Source: Quercus robur | Taxonomy: Eukaryota > Streptophyta > Magnoliopsida > Fagales > Fagaceae | DNA: 64,000 nucleotides | Direction: 5' to 3' | NCBI RefSeq assembly: GCF_932294415.1 | Contig: NC_065536.1 | Location: 17,791,974 to 17,855,973, forward strand | Shown: one piece after another, positions 33,232 to 46,806 of the stretch | Position numbering within the stretch: the first letter of the stretch is position 1 | Layout: every line of letters starts with the position of its first letter | The notes under the pieces: model-generated | What the model saw: only the letters and a program-made list of their open reading frames with translations | Told to the model about the DNA's origin: nothing | Databases searched by the model: none | Translations under genes and position numbers: made by a program

Positions 33232-34050
33232 TAAAAGAATATTTTGAAATGCTACTATGTTTCACTTGACCGTAGCTTATTTATTTATTTTTATTTTATT
33301 TTAAGAGTACATTACGTTTTCCTTGACCATCAGCTTAAAAAGAAAAAAGAAAAAATCTGAGGGTCAAGGAAAAATATATTTTTTTTTAAAAATCATAATT
33401 TTCACTTTTTTTTAAAAAATTTTTTATGATTAAAAAAAAAAAATTATACTCTATCCTAATTTAAGTGTATATGTGTATGAAATTCCCTCTTGAAGACTTG
33501 AATCTCAATGCTTGCCCCTCACACTCTCACAAGCACTTATACTTGTAGAGTGACTATCGAGCCCAGGGTGAGTGATGGTATTTATTTATTTTTTAATATA
33601 TGTTCTTTGTTCTTTTTATCTTTAACCAGTGTAAATATTTAATTTGTTTCTTTCAGTATCAACGACTGTTTAAAGAGAGAATGAATAGCATGTTGTAAAT
33701 AATCTTAGGTCTATTCATTAATAGGTGAGCATGCTTCCCTTCCATGAAGGTATATAACAACTTAATTGGTGAGGAGTTGTGTCCCTTGTAATAGTTTTAA
33801 ACTTTGACAAAAGTTGTAACCCTTCACCAATGAAGGTGACAAGGAATTTGTTGTTGCTTAGAATTATTAGTTCCAACTTTTTATTAAGGTGACAATGAAT
33901 TTGTTGTAGCTAAACATATTGGTTTGTCTATTAGGACTTTGGAATATTGTTTGAGATTGAAAGGGCGGTCGTTGGAGAGAGGAGCAACATGGATGATGAG
34001 ATTGCCAGTGTAGCCCAAGAGCGCAAGTAAGAGGTCATGGAGCATTGTTG
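33232..34050. repeat. Segmental duplication, right copy
   Basis: 33235-33380 pairs with 27500-27630, and 33705-34050 pairs with 28785-29245, in the same order and orientation. The LINE lies between the two duplicated tracts. No gene is present. Confidence 0.75.
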
Positions 34051-34360
34051 GCTTTTACTTTTTGGTTGATGATTTGGAATTAGCATCATGATTTGTGTTT
34101 GATTTTTGTCGGTTCATCTTTTTCATGTTTAAGATTTATGTACCTAGATTTGAATTCATTTTTTTCCCAAATTAATAAATTAATTTTTTATTATAATACT
34201 GATGTGACATTTTTTTATGTCAATAAATAATATTTATTGTTATTTAGTAGCCATGTTAGCTTAATCGTGTGCTAATAGTGCACATCATTTGCCAAGTAAA
34301 AAAAAGGCTTCATTGCATATGTGAAGTGCGTGTGATGAAGCTAATATATAATATATCCCC

Positions 34361-34398
<38 letters not shown>

Positions 34399-35518
34399 TA
34401 TATATAATATACGTGTTAGACAAAAAAAAGGGACTTCACTCGCCAATAATTCATAAAAAAATCGCCGATTTTTCTACATTTCTACTAAATAAAATTGTGC
34501 AAATTGCACTTTTCACCCTAAAAAAAAGGGCCGGTACAAAGTTCTATTTTTAGTTTACGATGAAGCGCTTTCTTAACTTAACTTTTAATATTGAGCACTT
34601 TACCTCCTCCATTAGTTTAACAATGAAGTGTCCAAATTCACATTAAATTGACCTTACCCTCATCACTTTGTAATAGTTAGGGGATATCACAATTGTTGAA
34701 AATGGTACCATTTTTCTTTAAAAAAAAAATCCGTCACAATATATTTTTTTTTTTTTCATCTTTTATCCGTTACAATAAATCTTTTGTTGCTTTATTGTTA
34801 TTTTTTAATTTTCTTCCCACCCTTACCATTGCCACTAAACAATTTTGAAATATTACAAACCACCATCTTTAGTTTTTAACATGAAATAGAAATGAAAATA
34901 AGCTGCCAATATTATGCCCCACTTCTTTCCCTCTCCCTTGTGTGTGTATTTGTTTCTAAAAAAAAAAAAAAAAAAAAAAATTATGCCCCACCCAAAAAAA
35001 AAAAAAAAAAGCAAGTTAATACAAAATATAATTTTTTAGAGTTTAGTGGCCTTCACAGTTACAATGGATGAGTTTGGTCTCCCGTCAATCCAAATTTTTC
35101 CTAGGCTGGCATTAAGCCAATCAAATATCCATACACACTAAGTAGTATGAAAATATGAATATAAATGATTAGTCTCACTTTTTAGATTCCACTTTATATT
35201 TTACCAATCATAACTTGTCATATATTTATTTAAGTCTTTACTCACTAATATTTCTAAAAACATGGTTGACTAGTAAATGTTTGAGGTGAAGATTGATAAT
35301 TAATGCTTATAACTCCTTGAGGTGCAGTTCGAATTAATGCTTATAGCTACATCACATTCTTCAATTATTTAGGCTAGTGAAATTAACCACATCCAAATTG
35401 AGAAAGAGGCTGATCTTTTGAGAAATTCCGTTCAAATAGGAGAAATCCTAAGTCCAATTCTGTCTACATGGGTAAATGGTATCATCAGGAATTATGATTG
35501 GTCCTAATAAACAACTAC
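34051..35518. other. AT-rich stretch upstream of the first kinase pseudogene
   Basis: It includes a (TA)n tract at 34366-34412 and A-runs near 34960-35010. The last 100 bases (GAGAAATTC.GTTCAA.TAGGAGAA and AAGTCCAATT.TGTCTACAT) recur near 60560-60620, so this flank was copied too. There is no start codon or signal peptide for the following pseudogene. Confidence 0.55.
34366..34412. repeat. (TA)n microsatellite
   Basis: About 45 bases of TA repeats with minor interruptions. Similar tracts occur at 19268-19313 and 46112-46152, next to the two peptide-gene copies. Confidence 0.9.
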
Positions 35519-38296
35519 AGTGTCCAATCGCTAAGCCTTACCAGTCTTGGGCTCTCTGGCAATATTCCTCCTCAGCTGTCCAACCTCACTTCCCTCAAAA
35601 CTCTAGACCTTTACAACAACTCTTTTTTTGGTCAAATTCCTTCTGAATTTGCCCGTCTTACTAGCCTTCAGCGCATAGTTCTCGCATCAAACAGCATCAG
35701 TGGCACAATTCCTGTCAGTCTATCTTACTGTATTACGCTTGAACAGATGAGTTTTGAGACCAACAAACTTACTGGTCTCCTTCCTAGTGAACTAGACCAG
35801 CTTCCTAGATTGAAAATTCTGGACGTGTCCATCAACAACCTTACTGGTGCAATTCCCTCTACTTTTGGCAATCTCTCCACTCTTACAATTCTCATTATAG
35901 CAAGAAACCAGATATCTGGCGAAATTCCAAATGAGTTGGGTCGTCTCCATAATCTTGTCATGCTTCAACTCTCAGATAATCAATTAAGTGGCAAGATACG
36001 CTTTTCAATTTTCAACATTCCTCCTTGGAGTTCTTATCTCTCACACAAAACAGGCTTGTTGGAAAGCTGCCCTCAAATATAGGCTTTACCCTTACCAACA
36101 TAAGGGAGCTCCACCTGGGACGCAATAGTTTGGAAGGACCAATACCAAGTTCTTTATCCAATGCTTCACATATTGAATATCTTGATCTCTCCTCAAATAA
36201 TTTCACAGGGCCTATTCCTTTACTTGGTAAATTGAAAAATCTAGTCAAATTAGTTCTTGGCTCAAATAAATTATATTCTACAACAGAGCTGATTTTTCAA
36301 GTATTTGATTCCCTCACTAACTGTACCCAGCTAGAGGATATCTAACTGAATTCCAACCAATTATCCGGCGAACTTCCCAGTTCTGTTGCAAATCTATCAG
36401 TCAAACTCCAAGAATTTTGTATGGATGATAATCTGTTGACCGGTAGTTTCCCTCAAGGATTTGAGAGGTACCAAAACCTTGTAGCCTTATCAATTCAACA
36501 AAACTCTTTCAAGGGCCAAGTACCAAGGTCCATCGGAAAGCTTCAGAAACTAGAAACAAGATAACTGGCCCAATACCGAAGTCACTGGAAAATCTAGCAG
36601 CACTGGAGAGCTTGGCTCTTTCTTTCAACAATCTTTCAGGTGTAATCCCCAAAGAGTTGCAGAACCTTCAAGTTTTGCAGATGTTAAATTTGTCTTTCAA
36701 CAGCTTGGAAGGAGAAGTACAGACAAATGGTGTCTTTGCAAACATCAGCTGGGATTCTCTCCAGGGAAACTCCGGGCTCTGTGCATTTGACCATGATGCT
36801 GCAGAAAAGCTAAGAGTCACTACTTGTGTCACAAATTAAAAACGAAGTCAAATTCTGATTTAGTACTCAAAGTCACTATTCCAATTTCTGCTATCATTGT
36901 GCTTGTCTGTGCATTGTGTTTAGTGTGGGCACTAGTCACCAAAAACAAGAGGAAGATAAGAAACAATGGAACTTCTTCATCGGTAGTCAAGGGTTTTCCC
37001 CCAAGGCTATCTTACTCAGAAATCCAGCATGGAACAAATGGGTTTGCCCCAGAAAATTTGTTAGGGAAGGGAGCGTTTGGGTCTGTTTACAAAGCTGTTT
37101 TCAGTACAGGTGAGAATAGCACCCTGACCACAGTTGCAGTGAAGGTTCTAGACTTGACACAAAGTAAAGCTTCCAAGAGTTTTGATGCAGAATGTGAAGC
37201 TCTAAGAAACATCTGCCATCGGAACCTTGTTAAGGTGTTCACTTCTTGCTCTAGCATTGATCAGACAGGAGCTGCATTCAAGGCTTTGGCTATGGAATTC
37301 ATGTCTAACAGTAACTTGGATAAGTGGTTATATCCAGAGGAAGTTGAATGTGGATCAACTCTGACACTAATCCAGAGACTGAATATTGCCATTGATGTAG
37401 CTACTGCCTTAGATTTCCTACATCATGACTGTGATCCACCAGTAGTCCATTGTGATTTGAAACCCGGAAATGGGCTTTTGGACGAAGATATGACTGCTCA
37501 TGTTGGAGATTTTGGGTTAGCAAGATTTCTCTCCCATGATACATCACAGAATGAAAGCAGCACAATTGGACTAAAAGGCTCAATTGGTTACATTACTCTA
37601 GGTATGAAAATCTTAATTGTATGAAACATGAAAGGAACTGATGGTTAAATTCACTATTTCCTAATAGATTAAATTTTTAGGACAAATGGTAAATTATCAC
37701 AGTACCAGGCCAACTAGTTTCAAGTTCCGACCATGTTTCCACTCTTACTCTCTTGCTACGTTTGACCCAAAGTACATATTAGAAAGAAAGAAATAGGAAT
37801 ATTTAACACTATGTTTCCTGCAGTGTTAAGCTTTTATAATTTCTGGTTGGGAATTCTTGATCCTAATATCCTGAATTTTTTTCTATATTATGGCTTGGGT
37901 GGAAAGGCTTCAACCAGTGGGGATGTCTATAGCTTTGGAATACTGCTGCTTGAGATGATAATTGCCAAGAAGCCCACAGATAGCATGTTCCAGGAAGGTT
38001 TAGGCCTAAACAAGTTCATCTCTGAAGTGCACAAGAGTAAAATCTTGGATATTGCTGATCCAAGGCTTTTCAAAGATTATGAATCTGTAACACCAAGCAG
38101 AAGTAGTACTAGTTCTATTGGTGGAGAGAGCAGCAGCAGCAGCAACAACAACATTGCTTTAAGAAGTGAGGAGTGTGTGGCTGCAATGGTGGGAGTAGGA
38201 TTATCTTGTGCTGCTCATTAATCAAAAGAACGTTTTACTATGAGAGAAGCCTTATCCAAGTTGCAAGAGATTAAAAGGAGTTCTATTGGATTTTGA
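35519..38296 (+). pseudogene. LRR receptor-like kinase pseudogene 1
   Basis: It aligns with the intact kinase (5728-8868) but lacks the start, signal peptide and LRRNT. Lesions: one-base loss near 36020, TAA at 36343, and a deletion at about 36551 of 379 bases relative to the intact gene (its 6762-7140) with CTA at both edges. Further lesions are TAA at 36837 with an adjacent shift, Ala-Pro of the APE motif changed to Thr-Leu (37592-37600), the intron acceptor AG destroyed near 37885, and TAA at 38219. The membrane span, glycine loop, Lys, HCD and DFG blocks are still readable at 36824-37624. It cannot encode a receptor; a transcript could still make an RNA. Confidence 0.92.
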
Positions 38297-38519
38297 GGCA
38301 TTGCCTTAACACTTTTGTGCAGCGTTTAAGTTTATTGCTCAAGCTATTTAAGCTTATATATTTCTTATGACTAGAGCTGCCAATTGATGTGAGTCTCTTT
38401 GATGGCCAGTTAATGTGATCATATGTCAAATTGTATTGCATTTTCTTTATCGAACCCCAAATTGAGGCAGTTCAGAAATTTTCATATGTTAATATGTACT
38501 AAAATAAGATAAAAGCTTA
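38297..38519 (+). other. 3' flank of kinase pseudogene 1
   Basis: It is conserved with 8869-9069, including the CTCAAGCTATTTAAGCTT block. Confidence 0.5.
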
Positions 38520-38770
38520 GACCACACCTTTAATGAATGCAAAATCCCTTGGTTCATATTGAGCTATCTCGTATTCATTTTCCTTTAACCTTACTGCTTC
38601 ACATGCTCTAGCAATAATTTTTAGTGGTTTTTGTAAGTAATTAATCGATGTCTTTCCTATTCTCTATTCAATCTGGTTGAACTTATCATCTGTTGTGTCA
38701 ACAATAGCATAACCCAAAGTGTAAAGTTTTATGCCATAGAAGGTTCCTATTTGAATCAATCAAGAACATA
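38520..38770 (-). pseudogene. Convergent unknown exon, broken copy (copy 2)
   Basis: It is the counterpart of 9070-9365 and 42965-43240. The minus-strand frame is interrupted by indels. It retains a stretch reading ENEYEIAQYEPRDFAFIK, nine residues longer at that point than the other two copies. This suggests the other two share a deletion there. Confidence 0.5.
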
Positions 38771-38799
38771 CTCTCGTATACATACATGCCTAAGATCCC

Positions 38800-39765
38800 A
38801 AGGATATATTGACCCATTCTCATTTCTCATACCTCAAAAATAAAGAAAATAATATCTTTTTATTTATTTAAAATAACTGTATTAATTACAAGAAATCCTA
38901 TTAATATTTTCAAAATAGAGCAGACACTACAACAAAATTTTAACCATAGTCCATTGCCATACTATATGGTAATTTTTTTTTTTTTAAAGAAAAAAAAAGG
39001 TAATTTCCTAACTATAACTATTTGAAATATTAAAATCAAAATCAAAATATTTAGTTCCAAATATTCTTCTATTTATGCATGATTCCATCATTTCTTTTAA
39101 ATAAACCAAAAAATGGTGCTTCCGTCATTCTTTTAAATAAATAAAAAACAATATTATTCTGGAAAATTTTGGCATTCTATAAAATTCCTAAACTATCAAA
39201 TTTTGATATGACATGTTTTGGAAAACATTTCAAGTCATTTAGCATGAGGATAGGTTTTCCATAGAGCATGTGGAATACGCATTTATACAAGAGTTCAGTA
39301 AGTCCAATTCTCTTAGAGAGTTAGAGGGCATTCCTTGGACTTAAGAGAGTCTTAGTCATACTAGAATTTCAAGGATTTCCTGTGATTTGGGGTTGGTTGA
39401 GCCTTGTTCAGGATCTTGAGCCATCTTGTTCACTACTTGTGCAAGAATTCCATGCTAACTTCATATGTAATACGGAAGAAAAGCACATATATCTCTCAGC
39501 TTCTAGTCATTTCTATGGCTTCGGATATGGATGACACTCCATATTAGAAGTGGATAAACCCTACTCTTACTAATGCTCTCACTAAGCTCAATGGCTACCG
39601 TTGTGAATGGTCCTTTTCTTTCTCTTATCATCAAGCTTTTGCCTATTAATTTCAGCATGTCTCCTTTTCCCAATCGAGTTGTTTATTTTAAACTCCATGC
39701 TGCCATTGATGCTAGCTTGCACCTATAACTTGAGTTCTGGTCACTAGCACCAAGCTTTCGTTTCA
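38800..39765. other. Duplicated flank containing the empty gypsy site
   Basis: It pairs with 9590-10206 on the left and 16116-16460 on the right. The join near 39385-39400 (AATTTCAAGGATTTCCTGTGATTTGGGG) has no retrotransposon, so it represents the pre-insertion state of the element at 10207. No gene is present; the eroded MASDMDDTPY frame near 39514 matches that at 16217. Confidence 0.65.
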
Positions 39766-39815
39766 TTTAATTGCGGCTCCAGAAACTTTTTTGAGGGTGG
39801 TCATTAAGAAACTTA

Positions 39816-39955
39816 GGACCCGTTTGGTAATGTTGTTCTAATAACGTTGTTTATATTTTTTGAAAATACGTGTAGGTAAAAAATTGTATGGAAATACGTG
39901 TAATGTTGTTTAAACATTGAAAACTGTTGTTCAAAATACGCTATCAAACAGTCCC
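39816..39955. mobile_element. Short Tourist-like MITE, 140 bp
   Basis: TTA flanks at 39813-39815 and 39956-39958. The ends are GGACCCGTTTGGTAA and CTATCAAACAGTCCC, imperfect inverted repeats. The interior repeats AATACGTGTA and ATGTTGTT motifs. It is non-coding. Confidence 0.6.
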
Positions 39956-39959
39956 TTAG

Positions 39960-40636
39960 TGTGCATTTGACATGGCTTAAAAAACTAGTTTTTTTTACTA
40001 TTTAGTTTTTTTTTTCTACTATTCATGGCTCCCACGACACCTTTTGATACTATTCGTGAGTCTCGTTGTACTATTTCAACTACCTTTTAACTTTATCTAC
40101 AATAATTTTAGCAAAAAGTTTACAATTTCAGTTAAATAAGTTATTCTCAAACGGATCCTTAAATCATACAAAATCTAATAAAAAGAGAATTTCATACATT
40201 GACCAAAAAAAAAAAAAAAACACACACACACACACACAAATACATAAAATCTTACGATTTTCTTCTTCAAATTATTTTATTTTGAAATTGTTATATGATA
40301 GTCTCATTATCAATGTTGTAAGTTACATCTCTTCAAAAGTTTAGTTAAATAAAATTTTTCTTGGACTTTTTCTTTTTATTTGTAAGGATCTAATATATTG
40401 TTAAGGGAACCAAAGTTTAAGACCAAATTTGGCTACAAATTTTGTTGTAGTCACTCTTACTAAATGAATTAACATTGTTACATATTTTGAAAATCTAATC
40501 GATGAATTGCATGTTCTTTATATGTTTAAAATACGTTAAAATTTTATGTCAATCGGATGTTATTTGTCATTTAATCCATAAAATTATTTTTTATATATAA
40601 TTTTAGATTACAAAAAACTCGAAATTTAAATATGTG
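39960..40636. other. Gene-free stretch; empty hAT site at about 40575
   Basis: It contains an A/CA microsatellite (40205-40240). 40475-40635 pairs with 27835-27937 plus 28544-28620, without the hAT-like element found there. The sequence then runs straight into the second kinase pseudogene. Confidence 0.55.
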
Positions 40637-42763
<2,127 letters not shown>

Positions 42764-42964
42764 AGCATTGCGTTAACACTTTTGTACAGAGTTTATGTTT
42801 ATTGCTCAAGCTATTTAAGCTTATATATTTTTTATGGCTAGAGCTGAAAATTGATGTTAGTCTCTTTATCGGCCAATTAATGTGATCATATGTCAAACTG
42901 TATTGCATTTTCTTTGTCAAACCCCAAATTGAGGCAGTTCAGAAATTGCTTATGTGTATATTTG

Positions 42965-43240
42965 CTAAAATAAGATAAGATAAAAGCTTAGACCCCCATT
43001 AATGAATGCAAATTGAGCTATCCTGTTTTCATTTTCCTTTAACCTTACTGCTTCACATGCTCTAGGAAACATTTTCTGTGGTTTTCGTAGGAAATCAATC
43101 GATGTCTTTTCTATTCCCTGCTCAATCTGATTCAACTTATCCCCTGTTTTGTCAACATTAGCATAACCCAAAGTGTAGCATTTTATGCCATAGAAGTTCC
43201 CTGTTTCCCTTACTGCTCTATATTCATCCATCAAGAACAT
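42965..43240 (-). CDS. Conserved convergent exon, function unknown (copy 3)
   Basis: The frame matches 9070-9365: FYGIKCYTLGYANVDKTGDK, NQIEQGI and RACEAVRLKENENRIAQF. It ends at a stop about 200 bases from the end of kinase pseudogene 2. The frame has stayed open while the neighbouring kinase copy decayed, which could reflect selection or chance over only 91 codons. The region upstream (43241-43290) has an altered acceptor (CTTAGGCCAAG). No domain is recognised, so treat it as a possible partial gene. Confidence 0.4.
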   Translation of the reverse strand: MFLMDEYRAVRETGNFYGIKCYTLGYANVDKTGDKLNQIEQGIEKTSIDFLRKPQKMFPRACEAVRLKENENRIAQFAFINGGLSFYLILF

Positions 43241-43249
43241 ACTCTCGTA

Positions 43250-43854
43250 TACATACTTGGCCTAAGATCCCATGGTAGGGTCAAATCCCCAAGGCAAGCC
43301 TACATATTCATAAATGGGTTTGCAAGTATTTTCAGATGATGAATTTCACTATGTTTATATATATTCCTAGTTAAAACATTCATATGAGAATCTTTAAACT
43401 AGGAAGGAAAACCAAAAGGATATGGATACAGGCAAGGGCTGCCTGGATCCAAAATAGGCTTTATATATTGTCCCATTCTCATACCTCAAAAATAAAGAAA
43501 ATAATATATTTCTTTTTATTTAAAAATTACTGTATTAATTACAATAAATCCTATTAATACTTTCAATTCTATAGAATAAGGCCTTCCCTCCGCGGTCCAC
43601 GCTATACGCTATTTCCGTTGTAGTAACTGATATGGCGGAAATACAAACATAAGAGTAATAAACTTTCCTTATTATTATTACTAAAAATAAAAATAAAATA
43701 AAAAACTCAAAAAAAAAAAAACAGAACTTTCCTATGATTCTTCTACAATGGTGCTTTCAAGCCTCCGGTGGCAGTTGGGTCAAATGAATGGAATCATGGA
43801 TGGCCTACCATAGTCAATCCTAATACTAGACTTTTCTCCCAAAATCCTTTCTCC

Positions 43855-43885
<31 letters not shown>

Positions 43886-44377
43886 ATGTTTTTCATTTCT
43901 CATAACCTTTTATTTTATGCATAATAGATTTTTTTTTTCATCTCTAGAACTAATCATTTCTTTCCTTTTTATTTTTTATTTTTTTTTAAAACCGGAACTC
44001 AATTCTATTAACTTGGTACTCTGGTTTTGATTTGTTTAACTTATTATGTTGTGTATATAATAAGGTTCTTTTTTTTTTTTTTGGCGCTGACAATACTTCA
44101 AATAATTCAGACCACATATTGGACATAAGCAATTCCTGTATATAGGAAGTCCGCAATGGAAAACACAAGGAATACCATGAATTTTAAGAAGCTTGTTTCT
44201 AAAAGAGGACGAGATGTAACGAAACTTCTAAACCGCTTCCCATATTTTGGGCGAGTCAACATACAAAACTACTCCGTACAATTCATTTTTAAGTATATAT
44301 TAGCATACTAAATTGCAATTTACACACTAATATACAATATAATGTATACATATGTGTGTGTATATATATGTAAGCGC
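43250..44377. other. Gene-free stretch with a (CT)n tract
   Basis: Flank DNA is shared with 9360-9660 until about 43560. It then includes a (CT)n run at 43858-43884 and several T-runs. No gene is supported. Confidence 0.5.
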
Positions 44378-44968
44378 TTCAGGAGTAGGGCACCAGTGAT
44401 TCTCGCTAATCTCGACTAGTTACTATCATTACTTTGCCTTCCATAATCAACCTATTTCATTAAACTCTCAACATTTATGTGTAGGATGCACAACCACAAG
44501 CACGTAAAGAAAATTTCACGCTAATTGACCAGCATCTTCTGTATTGAATCAAGATGAATCCAAAAAAGAAAATGTAAAGGGAATATTTCCTTTGAATAAC
44601 CTCATTTATTCCAATAGTTAATCGTAAAATTTCACATCTTATTTAACTTTTTATTGATTCACTTTAATATTCAAGTAAATACAGTGCCACAGTCCTTACG
44701 TATGAGTACATCTTATTCAAACATATTTTTTGCACACTATGATCAGAGACCCTAATGATATCTTATTTAATTTAGGCATCAAACATAGAATAGCATTAGC
44801 ATGCATATACAATATCTGATGACTTGTCTTCAAATAGTAGATAACATAGAATTATCAATTATTAAAAGAAATAGACAATAATAGTAGGTAACATAGATCT
44901 TTTGCCTCCAATTGTTTAGGAATCAGCTGATGATACTCTTCTATCCTCTCTCAGCAATTATGGGTGCG
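44378..44968 (-). other. Downstream flank / 3' UTR region of the intact peptide gene
   Basis: It is similar to 18840-19444. The minus-strand 3' UTR presumably lies just below 44969. No clear polyadenylation signal was singled out. Confidence 0.45.
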
Positions 44969-45449
44969 TTACGTTGGGGGCTGGTAGCCTCCACCTCCAG
45001 AAGTTGGATATCCAGGCGGATATTCATCAAAAAGTCTTCGTCCTGCAACATGGAAACTATGCATCTATGAGTTGCTCGAAGATAATTACAATGCTTTTGA
45101 TCGAGCTTAATTCTTACTAACCATATATCATATATGTATATATGGCATAAGTACATGACTTAAATCATGCACTCTTATTATGAGAAGAGTAAAAGAGTTT
45201 GGGAAAGTAAGATTTCATATAAGCTTCAATGAAAGCAAAGAAGGAATATTCAAAGTGATAATAGTCTTATATAGCAAAAGATGTACAGTTCGGCGCAACA
45301 TAAAATTAATTAAAACAATGCAAGTAGGGTTTCTACAAACCGAGTTTGAAAGTTGGTGTTGCATCATAAGTTATTGCACCAGTGGACACGAGCAACACCA
45401 ATGCTAAAATAATAGTCATTGCCAACACTTTGAAGGCGGTTGAGGACAT
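44969..45449 (-). CDS. Small secreted peptide precursor, two exons, 60 aa
   Basis: Exon 1 is 45341-45449 and exon 2 is 44969-45042, with a 298-bp intron (donor CTCG|GTTTGT, acceptor TTGCAG|GAC, phase 1). Joined, they give exactly 61 codons including TAA. Residues 1-24 are a signal peptide (MSSTAFKVLAMTIILALVLL then VSTG). A short pro-part follows, then RRLFDEYPPGYPTSGGGG and YQPPT at the C-terminus. The basic pair, the acidic residue before Tyr and the Pro-rich tail resemble plant tyrosine-sulfated peptide hormones (PSY and RGF families use a DY motif). The fit is loose and I do not assign a family. The paralog at 19445-19880 has a true DYGMP motif. Neither exon stands out on its own. Confidence 0.72.
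45043..45340 (-). other. Intron of the peptide gene (298 bp)
   Basis: GT-AG borders are conserved in position and sequence with the broken paralog (intron 19528-19767). It contains TA-rich DNA (ATATATCATATATG) absent from that copy. Confidence 0.7.
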
Positions 45450-45539
45450 GTTTTCTCTACTGATATTATAAGATGAAGGGAGCAGAAGCTCAAGGTTATT
45501 AGAGGTATAGTGAGGATGAGAATGGATAGTTTTAGAAGA

Positions 45540-45560
45540 ATAGCTAGGTAATTAAATAGA
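45540..45560 (-). promoter_or_regulatory. Possible TATA box of the peptide gene
   Basis: On the minus strand CTCTATTTAATTACC lies about 100 bases before the ATG, a plausible distance for a plant TATA box with a short 5' UTR. The whole stretch 45451-45679 is missing from the broken paralog. Confidence 0.35.
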
Positions 45561-45693
45561 GGGATGGTTTTGGAACTTAATTTTTTTTCTTTCTTTCTTT
45601 TTTTCCCCTCTATGAATTTTGGACATGTCAAACGTAAGAAGGAAAGTTACATTAGAAAAGAAAAAGAAAATACCTAATGTATGAACTTTCTTA

Positions 45694-45950
45694 AGATCCG
45701 TTTGGATATTACTTATTTTGCTGAAAATTGAAAACTGAAAACTGAAAACACTATAATTTTTAAATGTGTGAATAGTTTCGTGAGACCCATTTTTAATGAA
45801 AGTTTTATTGAAAAAAGAGGTTTGTGGGTCCCGTGTACTGCTGAATAGTGCATTATCATGTGAAAACTGACTTCTTCAAAAAAAGAAATTTAAAAACGTG
45901 AAATGTAGAAACACAAGGACGTGGACGTGGACGTGCATCCAAACGGATAC
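45694..45950 (+). mobile_element. Tourist-like MITE, GTTTGGAT family, copy 2
   Basis: TTA flanks at 45691-45693 and 45951-45953. The ends are AGATCCGTTTGGAT and ATCCAAACGGATAC. It sits about 245 bases upstream of the peptide ATG. The paralog near 19883-19905 shows the uninterrupted sequence with a single TTA. The interior has TTGAAAACTGAAAACTGAAAAC and GTGTGAATAG-type DNA shared with copies 1 and 3. Confidence 0.85.
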
Positions 45951-45953
45951 TTA

Positions 45954-46104
45954 GTTTTGAATTTCCTTTTGACTAATTAAACTGTTTGACGAAGGCAATA
46001 TGCTCGCCTCCCCCTTGATCAAAGTATGATTGGAAATGGGAATATGTCAAACATGCATATATATTCGTGTACTCCATTTCTCTGTGCATATTACAAAAGA
46101 AAAA

Positions 46105-46156
<52 letters not shown>

Positions 46157-46565
46157 CATTGTGTGGTCATATAAATACTAGTGAACAAAACAAGTTTTCG
46201 TTAAATGAACAAAAATAGCGAATGCGCTTTATACAGCTATTAAATTTCTTCTTTATATTGCTAAAAAAAAATATTTGTATTTAATGATTGAATTTAGATA
46301 CTTATGTGAGAAATTATTTAATAAATTGGAAGTAATATTTTCTCATCTCACATAAATGATGGATCTTATAATAAATTTAAAAATGTGACCCACTATCATA
46401 TAAGAAGAATGATGATTAATTACTCTCAGAGTATTGATTTTTTTTTTTTTTAAGAATACTAAGTATTTTTAACATACACACACAGGAGAGAAAAAAAAAT
46501 CTTAAAGAAACTGGCAGTGGTGTATATCCAAAATGGTTTCTCTTAGAGTATTGATTAATTACTCA
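45954..46565. other. Upstream flank of the peptide gene
   Basis: It is similar to 19895-20360. It holds a (TA)n tract at 46112-46152 and an A-run before it. No gene is present. Confidence 0.5.
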
Positions 46566-46806
46566 TTACTTCTAAATATTTAGTTAGTCCAAAAAAAACT
46601 CTTCATTTTAGGTGTACCAAGTGAAAAAATTGACAAGATGATAGGATAATTAAATTGCCCATATTGAAAAGCAAGACAACAAACTCATTAGTTCTAAATA
46701 TTTAGTTGGTCCAAAAAAAAACTCATCATTTTAGGTGTACAAGTGAAAAATTTGACAAGACGATAGGATAATTAAATTGCCCATATTGAAAAGTAAGACA
46801 ACAAAT
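46566..46806. repeat. Tandem duplication, about 120-bp unit x2
   Basis: The unit CATTA.TTCTAAATATTTAGTT through AAATTGCCCATATTGAAAAG.AAGACAACAAA occurs at about 46566-46687 and again at 46688-46806 with few differences. It is non-coding. Confidence 0.85.

Noticed and set aside
35519-38296. Second functional receptor kinase
   Set aside because: Start lost, several stops and frameshifts, a 379-base deletion, and a destroyed intron acceptor.
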